From Chitiniphilus purpureus (GTDB taxonomy: Bacteria; Pseudomonadota; Gammaproteobacteria; Burkholderiales; Chitinibacteraceae): a DNA stretch of 64,000 nucleotides. The notes under the pieces are model-generated. The model was not told where the DNA came from. It did no database searches and was given only the letters and a program-made list of their open reading frames with translations. This document shows, piece after piece, positions 47,110 to 63,659 of the stretch. The translations under genes were made by a program, and so were the position numbers. The first letter of the stretch is position 1. Every line of letters starts with the position of its first letter. The DNA lies in the NCBI RefSeq assembly GCF_025642115.1, contig NZ_CP106753.1:372001-436000 (forward strand), in the 5' to 3' direction.

Positions 47110-47891
47110 AGATACTGGCGATCGCCAACCAGAAAGGCGGCGTTGGCAAGACGACGACAGCGGTCAACCTGGCAGCGAGCCTGGCTCACCTCGAGCGCCG
47201 CGTCCTGCTGGTGGATCTCGATCCGCAGGCCAATGCCACCATGGGCAGCGGCATCGACAAGGCCAAGCTCGAACACACGGTCTACACCCTGCTGATCGGC
47301 GAATCGACGCTGGAGGAAACGCTGCAGCGTTCCGAGGCCGGTGGTTTCGATGTGCTGCCGGCCAACCGTGACCTTGCCGGCGCCGAGGTGGAGCTGGTGC
47401 AGGCACAGGCACGCGAATCGCGGCTGAAGGCAGCGCTTGCCGAAGTGGCGCCCCGCTACGATTTCGTCGTGCTCGACTGTCCGCCGGCACTCAACCTGCT
47501 GACGCTCAACGGCCTGGTCGCCGCCGACTCGGTGATGATCCCGATGCAGTGCGAGTACTACGCACTCGAAGGCCTCTCCGATCTGGTGAACACGCTGCGG
47601 CGGGTGAAGCAGGGCCTGAACAAGAAGATCGAAATCGAGGGGCTGCTGCGCACTATGTTCGATCCGCGCAGCACGCTGGCGCAGCAGGTGAGCGATCAGC
47701 TGGTCAAGCATTTCACGTCCAAGCTCTACCACACGGTCATCCCGCGCAATGTACGGCTTGCCGAGGCACCCTCGTATGGGCGGCCCATCCTGTCCTACGA
47801 CAAGTCCTCCAAAGGGGCGCAGGCCTATCTGCAGCTCGCCGAGGAACTGTTGGCGCGGCATAATCCGGCCGAAGCAGTTCACCCGGTGTAA
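47106..47891 (+). CDS. parA: Chromosome partitioning ATPase ParA (Soj)
   Basis: 261-residue Walker-type ATPase with a deviant Walker A ([19 protein letters not shown]), [15 protein letters not shown] and [16 protein letters not shown]. It moves ParB-parS complexes to separate sister origins. The short N-terminus is that of chromosomal ParA rather than plasmid type Ia. It is followed after three bases by parB. Confidence 0.96.
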   Translation: MKILAIANQKGGVGKTTTAVNLAASLAHLERRVLLVDLDPQANATMGSGIDKAKLEHTVYTLLIGESTLEETLQRSEAGGFDVLPANRDLAGAEVELVQAQARESRLKAALAEVAPRYDFVVLDCPPALNLLTLNGLVAADSVMIPMQCEYYALEGLSDLVNTLRRVKQGLNKKIEIEGLLRTMFDPRSTLAQQVSDQLVKHFTSKLYHTVIPRNVRLAEAPSYGRPILSYDKSSKGAQAYLQLAEELLARHNPAEAVHPV

Positions 47892-47894
47892 TCC

Positions 47895-48743
47895 ATGGTC
47901 GGTAAAAAATTCAAAGGCCTCGGCCGCGGTCTTGACGCGCTGATGGGCGATGCTGCGCCCGGCGATACCCTGCAGCAACTGCCGCTGGACCAGCTGCAGC
48001 CAGGCCGCTTCCAGCCGCGCATGCATATCGATCAGGCGGCGCTTGCCGAGCTGGCGGAGTCGATCAAGGCCCAGGGTCTGATGCAGCCGGTGCTGGCGCG
48101 CCCGATCGCCGGCGATCCGGAAGCCCGCTACGAGATCATTGCCGGCGAGCGCCGCTGGCGCGCCAGCCGCCTGGCCGGGCTGACCGAGATCCCTGTGCTG
48201 GTGCGCGAGGTGCCCGACGAGGCCGTCGCGGCGATGGCGCTGATCGAGAACATCCAGCGCGAGGATCTGAACCCGCTTGAAGAGGCGCAGGGCCTTGCAC
48301 GGCTGATCGACGAATTCGGCATGACGCACGAGGCCGTGGCGCATGCGGTGGGCAAATCACGCGCGGCGGTCACCAACCTGCTGCGGCTGCTGAACCTGGC
48401 CGAGCCGGTACGCCAGATGCTGCTCGATGGCCAGCTCGACATGGGCCATGCCCGGGCGTTGCTGGGGCTGGAGCTGCTGGCGCAGCTCGAGGCGGCCAGG
48501 ACGGTCGCGCTCAAGGGCCTGTCGGTGCGTGAGACCGAGGCGCTGGTCAAGAAGCTGCAGGCCGGGATGCCGACGGTTGCCAAGCAGCGGGTGGACCCGG
48601 ACGTACGCCGGCTGGAGGAGGAGGTCTCGCAGCGCTGGGGCGCGCGGGTGCAGATCCGCCAGGGCAAGCGTGGATCAGGCCGGGTTACGATAGATTATGA
48701 CAATCTTGATGATCTGGACAGATTGCTGGCGCTATTGAAGTAA
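47895..48743 (+). CDS. parB: Chromosome partitioning protein ParB (Spo0J)
   Basis: 282-residue CTPase-fold DNA-binding protein. The N-terminal ParB/Srx domain has LDQLQPGRFQPRMH, YEIIAGERRWRASRLAGL and ENIQREDLNPLEEAQGL. The helix-turn-helix is in HEAVAHAVGKSRAAVTNLLR. A C-terminal dimerisation domain ends the protein. Its target parS is predicted at 55896, after the ATP synthase operon. Confidence 0.96.
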   Translation: MVGKKFKGLGRGLDALMGDAAPGDTLQQLPLDQLQPGRFQPRMHIDQAALAELAESIKAQGLMQPVLARPIAGDPEARYEIIAGERRWRASRLAGLTEIPVLVREVPDEAVAAMALIENIQREDLNPLEEAQGLARLIDEFGMTHEAVAHAVGKSRAAVTNLLRLLNLAEPVRQMLLDGQLDMGHARALLGLELLAQLEAARTVALKGLSVRETEALVKKLQAGMPTVAKQRVDPDVRRLEEEVSQRWGARVQIRQGKRGSGRVTIDYDNLDDLDRLLALLK

Positions 48744-48825
48744 GCCGCCCATCGGGCGCCAGCTACCGGTGTTCCCGGGGCGTCCGTATGCACGACGAGG
48801 GCATAGTTTTCGTCAATCAGTAAAA

Positions 48826-48855
48826 TTGACGGGGCGCAAACCTGCTCCGTATAAT
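48826..48855 (+). promoter_or_regulatory. Sigma70 promoter of the ATP synthase operon
   Basis: TTGACG (48826-48831), an 18-base spacer, and TATAAT (48850-48855), 25 bases before atpI. This is the best promoter match in the window. Confidence 0.75.
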
Positions 48856-48880
48856 CCCGGGGTTTTTCCTTAGGGAAGTC

Positions 48881-50069
<1,189 letters not shown>

Positions 50070-50142
50070 TCCGACAGCCGCCATCAGAATCGCGCTGGGT
50101 GGATCAGCTGCCCGGCTCGTGTTTCAACCCTTGTATCAATGA

Positions 50143-50439
<297 letters not shown>

Positions 50440-50483
50440 TCGGTCGGTTTAAGAGAAAACCCTTAAACCTGGAGGACTAGTTC

Positions 50484-50954
50484 GTGGAATTCAATTCATC
50501 CCTCATCGGGCAGGCGATCACGTTCGCCATCCTGGTGTGGTTTACCATGAAGTTTGTCTGGCCTCCGCTGACCCGGATGATGGACGAGCGCGCTGCGCGT
50601 ATCGCTGATGGTCTGGCTGCCGCCGACCGTGCCAAGCAGGATCTGGCCAACGCCGAGCGTGCCTCGGTCGATCGGCTGCGCGAAGCCAAGCAACAGGCGG
50701 CCGAACTGATCGCCCAAGCCGAGAAGCGTGCGGCCCAGATCGTCGAAGAGGCCAAGGAACAGGCCAAGCTGGAAGGCGATCGCCTGATCAAGGGCGCGCA
50801 GGCCGAAGTGGACCAGCAGGTCCAGCAGGCCAAGGAGGCACTGCGTCAGCAGGTCGCCGGCCTTGCCATCGCCGGTGCGGAAAAGATCCTGAAGCAGGAA
50901 ATCGACGCGGCCAAGCACGCCAATCTGTTGGCATCCATTCAAGCGGAACTGTAA
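50484..50954 (+). CDS. atpF: ATP synthase Fo subunit b
   Basis: 156-residue stator protein: one N-terminal membrane helix (FAILVWFTMKFVWPP) followed by a long charged coiled coil reaching F1. The start codon is GTG at 50484 with a strong GGAGG eight bases upstream. Confidence 0.96.
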   Translation: MEFNSSLIGQAITFAILVWFTMKFVWPPLTRMMDERAARIADGLAAADRAKQDLANAERASVDRLREAKQQAAELIAQAEKRAAQIVEEAKEQAKLEGDRLIKGAQAEVDQQVQQAKEALRQQVAGLAIAGAEKILKQEIDAAKHANLLASIQAEL

Positions 50955-50962
50955 AGACAGTC

Positions 50963-51499
50963 ATGGCAGAACTCATCACCGTCGCAAGACCCTATGCCGA
51001 GGCTGTTTTCCGTCTGGCCAAGGAGACCGGCAGACTGGGGCAGTGGTCCCAGACCCTTGCCGCGCTCGCCACCGTGGCCCGGAATGAGACCGCCACCGCG
51101 GTCGTGGCCGATCCGAAGTATTCCACCACTCAGCTCCAGCAACTGCTGGTCGGCCTGTTGGGCGGCAATGTCGGCCCCGAGGTGGAAAACTTCATCGCCG
51201 TGGTGCTGGAAAACCGCCGTTTTACCGCATTGCCGGACGTCGCCGACCTGTTCGAGTCGCTCAAGGCGGCCGAGGAAGGCGAGGTGAAGGCCGAGATCGC
51301 TTCGGCGTTCCCGCTCAACGACGCCCAGATCGCCCAACTCAAGGCCCTGCTGGCCGACGAGCTCAAGCGCAAGGTGGAAACCGAGGTGACGGTCGATCCC
51401 GACCTGATCGGTGGCGTGACGGTGACGGTCGGTGACTTGGTGATCGACGCATCCGTGCGCGGCAAGCTGACAGCGCTGGCGACAAGCCTGAAGAGCTAG
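50963..51499 (+). CDS. atpH: ATP synthase F1 subunit delta
   Basis: 178-residue stator subunit connecting b to the top of F1. Family segments are RPYAEAVFRLAKE near the N-terminus and the C-terminal VTVDPDLIGGVTVTVGDLVID. It lies eight bases after atpF. Confidence 0.95.
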   Translation: MAELITVARPYAEAVFRLAKETGRLGQWSQTLAALATVARNETATAVVADPKYSTTQLQQLLVGLLGGNVGPEVENFIAVVLENRRFTALPDVADLFESLKAAEEGEVKAEIASAFPLNDAQIAQLKALLADELKRKVETEVTVDPDLIGGVTVTVGDLVIDASVRGKLTALATSLKS

Positions 51500-51510
51500 G
51501 AGATTTTTGA

Positions 51511-53052
51511 ATGCAACTCAATCCGTCTGAAATCAGTGAACTGATTAAGGCTCGGATCCAGAACCTGTCGGAAAGCGCCGAAGTTCGTACCACCGGTACG
51601 GTCGTTTCGGTCACCGACGGCATCGTCCGCATCCACGGCTTGTCCGATGTGATGCAGGGCGAAATGCTGGAATTCCCGGGCAATACCTTTGGTCTTGCGC
51701 TCAACCTCGAGCGTGATTCCGTCGGCGCCGTGGTGCTGGGTGACTACACCCACATCAAGGAAGGCGACGAAGTGAAGTGCACCGGCCGCATCCTGGAAGT
51801 GCCGGTCGGCCGCGAACTGGTCGGCCGCGTGGTGAACTCGCTCGGCCAGCCCATCGACGGCAAGGGCCCGCTGGGCACCACACAGACCAGCCCGATCGAA
51901 AAGATCGCGCCGGGTGTGATCGCGCGTCAATCGGTTGACCAGCCGCTGCAGACCGGCCTCAAGGCCATCGACACCATGGTGCCGATCGGCCGCGGCCAGC
52001 GTGAGCTGATCATCGGCGACCGCCAGACCGGCAAGACCGCCGTCGCGCTCGACACCATCATCAACCAGAAGGGCACCGGCGTCATCTGCATCTATGTCGC
52101 CATTGGCCAGAAGGCATCGTCGATCGCCAACGTGGTGCGCAAGCTGGAAGAGCACGGCGCGATGGGCCACACCATCGTCGTGGCCGCCGCCGCTTCCGAA
52201 TCGGCCGCGCTGCAATACATTGCCGCCTACTCGGGCTGCACGATGGGCGAATTCTTCCGCGACCGCGGCGAAGACGCGCTGATCGTGTACGACGATCTTT
52301 CGAAGCAGGCCGTGGCCTATCGTCAGATCTCGCTGCTGCTGCGTCGCCCGCCGGGCCGTGAAGCATTCCCGGGCGATGTGTTCTATCTGCACTCCCGCCT
52401 GCTCGAGCGCGCCGCGCGGATCAACGCCGACGAAGTCGAGAAGCTCACCAATGGCGAAGTGAAGGGCAAGACCGGCTCGCTGACCGCACTGCCCATCATC
52501 GAAACGCAGGCTGGCGACGTGTCCGCGTTCGTGCCGACCAACGTGATCTCGATCACCGATGGCCAGATCTTCCTGGAAACCGACCTGTTCAACGCCGGTA
52601 TCCGCCCCGCGATGAACGCCGGTATCTCGGTGTCGCGTGTCGGTGGCGCCGCACAGACCAAAGCGATCAAGAAGCTGGGCGGCGGCGTGCGTCTGGCCCT
52701 TGCCCAGTACCGTGAACTGGCTGCGTTCGCGCAGTTCGCCTCGGATCTGGACGAAGCCACCCGCAAGCAGCTCGAGCGCGGCAAGATGGTGACCGAGCTG
52801 ATGAAGCAGGCCCAGTACAGCCCGCTGAAGGTGGCCGACCTCGCCGTGACGCTGCTGCTGATCGCCAAGGGCACCTACGACAGCGTGAAGGTCGAGAAGG
52901 CACTGGCCTTCGAAGCGGCTTTCCTGGCCTATCTGAAGGCCAACCACGCTGATTTGCTGGCGCGTGTGGATGCGAAGGGCGAGCTGTCGGGCGACGACGA
53001 GGCGGCCATCCTCAAGGCGGTGGAAAGCTTCAAGTCCACCAACGCCTACTGA
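51511..53052 (+). CDS. atpA: ATP synthase F1 subunit alpha
   Basis: 513-residue non-catalytic nucleotide-binding subunit. Walker A is [31 protein letters not shown] and [20 protein letters not shown] are universal landmarks. AGGAG lies upstream. Confidence 0.98.
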   Translation: MQLNPSEISELIKARIQNLSESAEVRTTGTVVSVTDGIVRIHGLSDVMQGEMLEFPGNTFGLALNLERDSVGAVVLGDYTHIKEGDEVKCTGRILEVPVGRELVGRVVNSLGQPIDGKGPLGTTQTSPIEKIAPGVIARQSVDQPLQTGLKAIDTMVPIGRGQRELIIGDRQTGKTAVALDTIINQKGTGVICIYVAIGQKASSIANVVRKLEEHGAMGHTIVVAAAASESAALQYIAAYSGCTMGEFFRDRGEDALIVYDDLSKQAVAYRQISLLLRRPPGREAFPGDVFYLHSRLLERAARINADEVEKLTNGEVKGKTGSLTALPIIETQAGDVSAFVPTNVISITDGQIFLETDLFNAGIRPAMNAGISVSRVGGAAQTKAIKKLGGGVRLALAQYRELAAFAQFASDLDEATRKQLERGKMVTELMKQAQYSPLKVADLAVTLLLIAKGTYDSVKVEKALAFEAAFLAYLKANHADLLARVDAKGELSGDDEAAILKAVESFKSTNAY

Positions 53053-53085
53053 TTCGAAACCGCTTAATCAAGAAGGAATCGAATC

Positions 53086-53955
53086 ATGGCTGGCGGCAAG
53101 GAAATTCGCACCAAGATCAAGAGCGTCAAGAACACGCAGAAGATCACCAGCGCGATGGAAATGGTGGCCACCTCCAAGATGCGCAAGGCGCAGGAGCGCA
53201 TGCGCTCGGCCCGCCCCTACGGCGAGAAGATCCGCAATGTGGCGGCGCACCTGTCCGCTGCGTTCGTGGACTACGCGCACCCGTTTCTGCAGAAGCGTGA
53301 AACCGTCAAGCGTGTCGGCCTCGTCGTCGTGACGTCGGACAAGGGCCTGTGTGGCGGCCTGAACACCAATGCCCTGCGTCTGGCGTTCAACCGGATGAAG
53401 GAATGGCATCAGGGTGGTCAGGAGATCGCCGTGACCGCGATCGGCAGCAAGGGTCTCGGTTTCATGAGCCGCAGCGGTGCCAAGGTGATCTCCTCGGCGG
53501 TCGGCCTTGGTGACACGCCGCACCTGGATCAGCTCGTCGGCCCGCTGAAGGTGATGATCGACGCGTATATCGCCGGTGAAGTCGACGAAGTGCACCTCGT
53601 CTACACCAAGTTCGTCAACACGATGAAGCAAGAGCCCGTGGCAGAGCAGTTGCTGCCGTTGTCCGGCGAGCCTTTCGGCCAGCCGGCGCATGGTTACAAC
53701 TGGGAATACCTGTACGAGCCCGATGCCAAGACCGTGATCGACGAGCTGATGAGCCGCTACCTCGAGGCCCTGGTCTACCAGGCGGTGGCGGAGAACATGG
53801 CGAGCGAGCAGGCGGCGCGCATGGTGGCGATGAAGGCGGCAACCGACAACGCCGACAAGGTGATCGGCAATCTGCAGCTGCTGTACAACAAGACGCGTCA
53901 AGCGGCGATTACCAAGGAACTCTCGGAAATCGTCGCCGGCGCCGCAGCGGTCTGA
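53086..53955 (+). CDS. atpG: ATP synthase F1 subunit gamma
   Basis: 289-residue central-stalk subunit. It begins [20 protein letters not shown], contains [13 protein letters not shown], and ends with the C-terminal helix [19 protein letters not shown], both diagnostic. It rotates inside the alpha3beta3 ring. Confidence 0.97.
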   Translation: MAGGKEIRTKIKSVKNTQKITSAMEMVATSKMRKAQERMRSARPYGEKIRNVAAHLSAAFVDYAHPFLQKRETVKRVGLVVVTSDKGLCGGLNTNALRLAFNRMKEWHQGGQEIAVTAIGSKGLGFMSRSGAKVISSAVGLGDTPHLDQLVGPLKVMIDAYIAGEVDEVHLVYTKFVNTMKQEPVAEQLLPLSGEPFGQPAHGYNWEYLYEPDAKTVIDELMSRYLEALVYQAVAENMASEQAARMVAMKAATDNADKVIGNLQLLYNKTRQAAITKELSEIVAGAAAV

Positions 53956-53980
53956 CGCAGGTCGCTCCCGAATTGAATGA

Positions 53981-55375
<1,395 letters not shown>

Positions 55376-55386
55376 GGGGATAGGCG

Positions 55387-55815
55387 ATGGCCATGACCAT
55401 GCATGTGGACGTGGTGAGCGCCGAGGAACTGATCTATTCCGGCACGGCCGAGTTCATCTCGGCCCCTGCCGAGAAGGGCGAGATCGGTATCCTGCCGCGC
55501 CATGCGCCGCTACTTTCCCGGATCCGTCCGGGTGCGCTGCGCATCAGGCCGGCCAACAGCAACGACCCGGATATCGTGCTCTACGTATCCGGCGGCTTGC
55601 TCGAGGTGCAACCGCACGTGGTGACCGTACTGGCCGACACGGCGATCCGTGGCGCTGACATCGACGAGGCCAAGGCACGCGATGCCAAGGCCAAGGCCGA
55701 AGAGGCACTGAAGAACAAGAATGGCGCGATGGATTTCGCCATGGCGCAGGCGGAGTTGCTCGAAGCGGTGGCCAAGCTCGCCGTCATCGAAAAGCTCAAG
55801 AAGCGCGGCCACTGA
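55387..55815 (+). CDS. atpC: ATP synthase F1 subunit epsilon
   Basis: 142-residue rotor subunit and intrinsic inhibitor: an N-terminal beta-sandwich ([39 protein letters not shown]) and a C-terminal helical hairpin. It is the last gene of the operon, followed by a strong terminator. Confidence 0.96.
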   Translation: MAMTMHVDVVSAEELIYSGTAEFISAPAEKGEIGILPRHAPLLSRIRPGALRIRPANSNDPDIVLYVSGGLLEVQPHVVTVLADTAIRGADIDEAKARDAKAKAEEALKNKNGAMDFAMAQAELLEAVAKLAVIEKLKKRGH

Positions 55816-55837
55816 TCCGCAAGGACAGGCGCAATCG

Positions 55838-55868
55838 AAAGGCAGCTGCAAAGCTGCCTTTTTTCTTT
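55838..55868 (+). terminator. Intrinsic terminator of the ATP synthase operon
   Basis: GGCAGCT-GCAA-AGCTGCC, a 7-bp stem with a tetraloop, is followed by six T residues and CTTT. It lies 22 bases after atpC. Confidence 0.92.
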
Positions 55869-55895
55869 GGCCGGCCGGGCGGCCCGTCCCGGCAC

Positions 55896-55911
55896 TGTTT
55901 CACGTGGAGCA
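55896..55911. other. parS-like ParB binding site
   Basis: TGTTTCACGTGGAGCA matches the parS consensus TGTTTCACGTGAAACA at 14 of 16 positions, with the central CACGTG intact. It lies in the gap after the atp terminator, about 7 kb from parB. Other CACGTG words in the window lack the flanking match. Confidence 0.72.
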
Positions 55912-56017
55912 CCTGCACGCCGCTGCCACTGACGCAGACTGTCACATGGCACGCCGGCGTCACATCGCTTTGCTTGCATGAAGGCGTGGGCCCGCTGAGG
56001 TCGCTGCCGGCCTGACT

Positions 56018-56045
56018 TTGTGTCGTAGTGGGGCGCCGGTACAAT
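56018..56045 (+). promoter_or_regulatory. Candidate promoter of glmU
   Basis: TTGTGT (56018-56023) and TACAAT (56040-56045) with a 16-base spacer, about 32 bases before the start codon. Confidence 0.5.
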
Positions 56046-56077
56046 CCGTCCGGTTTTCACATCCAATCTCCCACTCA

Positions 56078-57460
56078 ATGACCGCCCATTCCAACGTCAA
56101 TGTCGTCGTGCTTGCTGCCGGCCAAGGCAAGCGCATGTATTCCAAACTGCCCAAGGTGCTGCACCGTCTGGCCGGCAAGCCGCTCCTTGGGCACGTGCTT
56201 GATACCGCGCGCCAGCTGGCGCCGCGCCAGCTCACCGTGGTGTTCGGCCATGGTGGCGACCAGGTGCGCGCCGCCTTTGCGCAGGCTGCCGATCTCACCT
56301 GGGCGCATCAGGCCGAGCAGCTGGGCACCGGGCATGCGTTGGCGCAGGCGTTGCCCTTCCTGCAAGGCGAGGGCACCACGCTGATGCTGTACGGAGATGT
56401 CCCGCTCACCCGCTTGGCGACACTGCAACAGCTGCTGGCGGCAAGCGAAGGCGGCCGGCTGGGCGTGCTTACCGATATCCTCGACGACGCCACCGGTTAC
56501 GGGCGCATCGTGCGCGACAGCAGCGGTGCGGTACGGGCCATCGTTGAACAGAAGGATTGCACGCCCGAACAGGCGGCGATCCGCGAGATGAACACCGGCA
56601 TCCTGGCGCTGCCGACGGCGCGGTTGGCCGGCTGGCTTGGCGAGTTGAAGAACGACAACGCACAGGGCGAGTACTACGTCACCGACCTGATCGCGCTGGC
56701 AGTCCGCGACGGGGTGCCGATCGCCACGGTGCACCCGGCCCATCACTGGGAAGCCGAAGGCATCAACAACAAGCTGCAGTTGGCCGCGCTCGAACGCATC
56801 CACCAGGGTGAGGTGGCACGGGCGCTGTTGACGGCCGGCGTCGGCCTTGCCGATCCAGCGCGGATCGATGTGCGCGGTACGCTCAAGCATGGTCAGGATG
56901 TGCTGATCGACGTGAACTGCGTCTTCGAAGGCGAGGTGGTGCTGGGACAGGGCGTGCAGATCGGCGCCAATTGCGTGCTGAAGAACGTGACGGTGCACGA
57001 CGGCGCAGAGATCCTGCCGTTCTGCCATTTGGAAGACGCCGTGGTGGGGCCGGACAGCCGTATCGGCCCGTATGCCCGGTTGCGCCCCGGCACCCGGCTG
57101 GCCGAGGCGGTGCACGTGGGCAACTTCGTCGAGATCAAGCAGGCCGACATCGGCGTGGGCTCCAAGGTCAATCATCTGTCCTATATCGGCGATGCCGACG
57201 TGGGCCGCGGCGTCAACATCGGCGCGGGCACCATCACCTGCAACTACGATGGGGTGAACAAGTTCCGCACCACCATCGGCGACAACGTGTTCATCGGTTC
57301 CAACAACAGCCTGGTGGCGCCGCTGACGCTGGGTGACGGTGTATCCACCGGGGCCGGTTCCACGCTGCGCCGCAGCGTGCCGGCCGGTGCGCTGGCCGTT
57401 GAGCGCGGCGAGGTGGTGCTCAAGGAGGGCTGGCAGCGGCCGATCAAGGTGGCCAAGTAG
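56078..57460 (+). CDS. glmU: Bifunctional GlmU: N-acetylglucosamine-1-P uridyltransferase/glucosamine-1-P acetyltransferase
   Basis: 460-residue enzyme making UDP-GlcNAc for peptidoglycan and LPS. The uridyltransferase domain begins [20 protein letters not shown] and has [14 protein letters not shown]. The C-terminal left-handed beta-helix (from about 250) has the hexad repeats and [22 protein letters not shown] acetyltransferase motif. ATG 56078 was chosen from family alignment; no ribosome site is evident, and the open frame extends 20 codons upstream. Confidence 0.97.
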   Translation: MTAHSNVNVVVLAAGQGKRMYSKLPKVLHRLAGKPLLGHVLDTARQLAPRQLTVVFGHGGDQVRAAFAQAADLTWAHQAEQLGTGHALAQALPFLQGEGTTLMLYGDVPLTRLATLQQLLAASEGGRLGVLTDILDDATGYGRIVRDSSGAVRAIVEQKDCTPEQAAIREMNTGILALPTARLAGWLGELKNDNAQGEYYVTDLIALAVRDGVPIATVHPAHHWEAEGINNKLQLAALERIHQGEVARALLTAGVGLADPARIDVRGTLKHGQDVLIDVNCVFEGEVVLGQGVQIGANCVLKNVTVHDGAEILPFCHLEDAVVGPDSRIGPYARLRPGTRLAEAVHVGNFVEIKQADIGVGSKVNHLSYIGDADVGRGVNIGAGTITCNYDGVNKFRTTIGDNVFIGSNNSLVAPLTLGDGVSTGAGSTLRRSVPAGALAVERGEVVLKEGWQRPIKVAK

Positions 57461-57467
57461 CCCCTGC

Positions 57468-57507
57468 CCCGCCGGGCGGCGCCGGATCCGGCCCGCCCGG
57501 CGGGTTT
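57468..57507 (+). terminator. GC-rich hairpin after glmU
   Basis: The 12-bp arms CCCGCCGGGCGG and CCGCCCGGCGGG enclose a short loop with its own palindrome (CCGGATCCGG), followed by TTT only. It is probably a terminator, though the T-run is short. Confidence 0.65.
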
Positions 57508-57513
57508 GCCTCG

Positions 57514-57519
57514 TATAAT
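57514..57519 (+). promoter_or_regulatory. Candidate -10 element of gcvT
   Basis: TATAAT lies 29 bases before the gcvT ATG, with no clear -35. The 88-base gap is too short for a glycine riboswitch. Confidence 0.45.
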
Positions 57520-57548
57520 CGCCGCACTTTTCATGATGGACGTCCACC

Positions 57549-58628
57549 ATGCCGCAACGCACCCCCTTGTTCGACGCCCATGCCGCAGCCGCAGGCAAGC
57601 TCGTCGATTTCGCCGGCTGGTCGCTGCCGATCCATTACGGCTCGCAGCTCAGGGAGCATGAGACCGTGCGAGCCGGCGCCGGGGTGTTCGATGTCTCGCA
57701 CATGACCGTGATCGACGTCAGCGGCCCCCAGGCCACCGCCTTCCTGCAGCGGCTGCTCGCCAATGACGTGGCCCGGCTGGGGTTCGAGGGCAAGGCGCTG
57801 TATTCGGCCATGCTCAACCCGCAAGGCGGGGTCATCGATGACCTGATCGTCTACAGGACCGCCTGGGACTACCGGCTGGTGGTCAATGCCGCCACCCGCG
57901 ACAAGGATCTGGCCTGGATCACCGAACAGGCACAACCTTTCGGCGTGACAGTCGACGAACGCCCGCAGCTGGCCATGCTGGCGGTGCAAGGGCCACAGGC
58001 CCGCGCGCTGACCCGTGCCGCCGCACCGCAGCTGGCCGGCCTGATCGACAGCCTGAAGGTGTTCCAGGGCCTGCCTGCCGGCGGATGGTTCGTCGCCCGC
58101 ACTGGCTATACCGGCGAGGATGGGTTGGAGATCATGCTGCCAGGCGACGAGGCGCCGGCGTTGTGGCAGGCGTTGCTGCAGGCGGGTGTGGCACCGGTGG
58201 GGCTGGGTGCGCGCGATACGCTGCGGCTCGAGGCCGGCATGAACCTCTATGGCAACGAGATGGATGAGACCATGTCGCCGCTGGCCGCCGGCATGGGCTG
58301 GACCATTGCCTGGGAGCCCGCCGGCCGCGATTTCATCGGCCGTGCGGCACTGGAGGCCGAACGCGAGGCCGGCGTGGCGCACAAGCAGGTCGGCCTGCTG
58401 CTGGAAGGCAAGGGCGTGCTGCGCGCCGGGCAGACGGTGAAAACCCCGGCGGGCGATGGCATCGTCACCAGCGGGACTTTTTCGCCTAGCCTGAAGCAGT
58501 CGATCGCCATGGCACGCGTGCCGGCCGCGGCTGAGGGCCGTGTCGAGGTCGAGATCCGCGGCCAATGTGAGCCGGCGCGCATCGTCAGGATGCCGTTCGT
58601 ACGCCATGGCCAGGCCGTTTTCGAATAA
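57549..58628 (+). CDS. gcvT: Glycine cleavage system T protein (aminomethyltransferase)
   Basis: 359-residue folate-dependent enzyme that moves the methylene group from H-protein to THF. It shows [67 protein letters not shown] and the C-terminal barrel. It is first of the gcvT-gcvH-gcvP set. Confidence 0.97.
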   Translation: MPQRTPLFDAHAAAAGKLVDFAGWSLPIHYGSQLREHETVRAGAGVFDVSHMTVIDVSGPQATAFLQRLLANDVARLGFEGKALYSAMLNPQGGVIDDLIVYRTAWDYRLVVNAATRDKDLAWITEQAQPFGVTVDERPQLAMLAVQGPQARALTRAAAPQLAGLIDSLKVFQGLPAGGWFVARTGYTGEDGLEIMLPGDEAPALWQALLQAGVAPVGLGARDTLRLEAGMNLYGNEMDETMSPLAAGMGWTIAWEPAGRDFIGRAALEAEREAGVAHKQVGLLLEGKGVLRAGQTVKTPAGDGIVTSGTFSPSLKQSIAMARVPAAAEGRVEVEIRGQCEPARIVRMPFVRHGQAVFE

Positions 58629-58785
58629 GCGCTGCCGGCAAAACCCGGCCAGGATGCGGGCAAACCCATGTGGGTTGTGTTGCATACGGCGTCCGACACA
58701 CGCCGGGCGGGTTGTTGGCAGCACCAGGCGTGGCGGCATGCGGCCGCCATGTGACCACCTTTACGCTGATCCGGAGAATTGATCG

Positions 58786-59175
58786 ATGAGCACCACCGTT
58801 CCTGCCGAACTCAAGTACGTTGATACCCACGAATGGCTGCGCCTGGAAGCGGACGGCAGCATTACCGTCGGCATCACCGACCACGCCCAGACATTGCTGG
58901 GGGACGTGGTCTATATCGACCTGCCCGCAGTGGGCACGCGCCTCAACCGCGGCGACACCGCCGGTGTCGTCGAGTCGGTCAAGGCCGCAAGCGATGTCTA
59001 TGTGCCGATCGAGGGCGAGGTTGTGGCGGTCAACGAAGCCTTGGTCGACATGCCCGAGCAGGTCAATGCCGATCCCTATGGCGAAGCCTGGTTCTTCCGC
59101 ATCATGCCGGCCGATCCGGGCGATTACGCACAGGCGATGGGCGCCGAGCAATACAAGGAACTGATCGGCGTGTGA
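58786..59175 (+). CDS. gcvH: Glycine cleavage system H protein
   Basis: 129-residue lipoyl carrier. The lipoylated lysine is K66 in [33 protein letters not shown] is the N-terminal hallmark. GGAGA precedes the start. It lies 157 bases after gcvT; no riboswitch or regulatory structure was recognised in that gap. Confidence 0.97.
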   Translation: MSTTVPAELKYVDTHEWLRLEADGSITVGITDHAQTLLGDVVYIDLPAVGTRLNRGDTAGVVESVKAASDVYVPIEGEVVAVNEALVDMPEQVNADPYGEAWFFRIMPADPGDYAQAMGAEQYKELIGV

Positions 59176-59281
59176 CCGACGGCCGCGCGCTGCCCCGGCC
59201 CCATGTGCCTGAGGGTGGTGCACGCCGGCGCTGCGTGATCCTCCCGCGCCGGCCCATTCTTCTTATTTTCAAGTCCATATC

Positions 59282-62155
<2,874 letters not shown>

Positions 62156-62287
62156 GCGGGCGTTGCCGGCGGTGGCGGCCATGCAGGCTCGCCGGAACGC
62201 CAGCCCGCTGCAGTTGGGCAGCACCTGTGCGCTGGCGCATGGCCGGCGCTTGGCCCGCCACCTGTGCCGCAACCAAGGGGGACAGCA

Positions 62288-63250
62288 ATGATCACCCTCT
62301 ACGAACTGCCCTGGTCGCACTATTGCGAGAAAGTACGCCTGGCCCTCGCCTGGCAAGGCGTACGCTGGCGCAGCGTCTCCTGCAACGCCTTCAGCAAGGC
62401 GGAGATCCACGCCGTGGCCGATGGCGTCCCGGTGCCGCGCCATGCCTTCCCGGCCATCCGCGACGAAGCAACCGGTGCGCTGGTGTTCGAATCGACCCCC
62501 ATCCTCGACTACCTGGAAGCCCGCTTTCCCGACGCACCAAGGCTGTTTCCCGGTGACGCGGCGAACCGGGCCGCCATCCGGGCGCGACTGATCGAGTTCG
62601 ACACCCTGCTTGGCATCGCGGCACGGCGCGTCGCCTATACCCAGGTCATCCTCGAATGCCCGGCGCTGCTGCCGCAGCTGTTCCTTGGGCGGGTTGCTGG
62701 CGGCGTGTTCACCCGACCCGGGCTGCGCTGGTTGGCGGGCCACAGCCTTGGCCTGTTGTTGACCAAGCGTTTTGCCTTCCACCGCAGCGAAGCGATGGGG
62801 CTGTACGAAGCGCTGGAGCACTATCTGCTGGCGTTGGCAGACGCATTGCACACGCGCGAATTCGTTGTCGGCGAGGCATTTTCCGCTGCCGATCTGGCAC
62901 TTGCCGCGCAGTTGCGCCCCTTGCTCATCGTGCCCTGCTTTGCCGAGCACCCCGGCCTGCAGCCGTTGTTCGCCCGCCAGCGACGGGTGTTTGAGCAACT
63001 CGGCGCGTCGGCGCAATTCCCCTACCAGACCGCGGTCGATGCCGCACGCCGCCGCCGCGCCCCGGTACGCCGCAGGCTGCGCGTGATCGACGGCGCGCTG
63101 CCCATGGCACTGAGCCCTGGTCAGATGCTGGCGGGCAACGATCAGTGCCCGGTCTGGACCTGGTCCATGCTGCTCTATCCATGGCACTACTGTGTGGGAC
63201 TGCGTCGCAACAAGGCCCGTCGCACCCAGGCGTGTGCGGTGTATCGCTAG
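62288..63250 (+). CDS. Glutathione S-transferase-like protein
   Basis: 320-residue protein with an N-terminal thioredoxin-like domain (MITLYELPWSHYCEKVRLAL, ESTPILDYLEARFP) and an all-helical C-terminal GST domain (LYEALEHYLLALADAL, AFSAADLALAAQLRPL). At 320 residues it is longer than standard GSTs (about 200-220), with a basic tail after residue 255. A strong AAGGGGG precedes ATG 62288. The substrate is unknown. The next gene starts eight bases after its stop. Confidence 0.85.
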   Translation: MITLYELPWSHYCEKVRLALAWQGVRWRSVSCNAFSKAEIHAVADGVPVPRHAFPAIRDEATGALVFESTPILDYLEARFPDAPRLFPGDAANRAAIRARLIEFDTLLGIAARRVAYTQVILECPALLPQLFLGRVAGGVFTRPGLRWLAGHSLGLLLTKRFAFHRSEAMGLYEALEHYLLALADALHTREFVVGEAFSAADLALAAQLRPLLIVPCFAEHPGLQPLFARQRRVFEQLGASAQFPYQTAVDAARRRRAPVRRRLRVIDGALPMALSPGQMLAGNDQCPVWTWSMLLYPWHYCVGLRRNKARRTQACAVYR

Positions 63251-63258
63251 GCACTGCC

Positions 63259-63635
63259 GTGCTGCATCATCTGTCTTTCGGGGTGACCGATCTTGCCCGC
63301 CCCGCGGTGTTCTACGACGCGACGCTGGCCGCGCTCGGCTACCGGCGCGTGTTCGCGAGCGTGGCGGCGATCGGCTACGGTGTGGAAGACGGCCGGGACA
63401 AGTTCTGCCTCAAGCTGCGTCCGGCCGCCACGGCTCCCGGTGCCGGATTCCACCTCGCGTTTGCTGCGCCGTCGCACCATGCCGTCGATGCATTCCATGC
63501 CGCTGCACGGCGGCACGGCGGGCACCACAACGGCACGCCCGGTTTGCGGCCGCACGACGGTGCCCACTACTATGCGGCATTCGTCATCGATCGGACGGCC
63601 ACTGCCTGTAAGCCGTCTTCAACCTACCGGCCTGA
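63259..63635 (+). pseudogene. VOC (glyoxalase/bleomycin-resistance) family gene damaged near the 3' end
   Basis: GTG 63259 opens a VOC-type frame: VLHHLSFGVTDLARPAVFYD, then YRRVFASVAAIGYGVEDG, GFHLAFAAPSHHAVDAFHAA and HYYAAFVID. After FVID the family continues with a P-D-G-x-x-L/I-E-A-V segment. Here the frame changes to RTATACKPS. Restoring one base near 63591 gives DGHCL, then TAA (63609-63611) where GAA is expected, then AVFNLPA and a stop at 63633-63635. So two lesions (a one-base deletion and a nonsense codon) affect the metal-ligand Glu region. As it stands, the shifted frame runs on to 63774, overlapping the next gene. Confidence 0.7.
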
Positions 63636-63659
63636 GCCGCATCTCCAAGGATTTCTGCC

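Noticed and set aside
57461..57548. Glycine riboswitch before gcvT
   Set aside because: Only 88 bases are available, mostly the glmU hairpin and a -10 element; no tandem aptamer fits.
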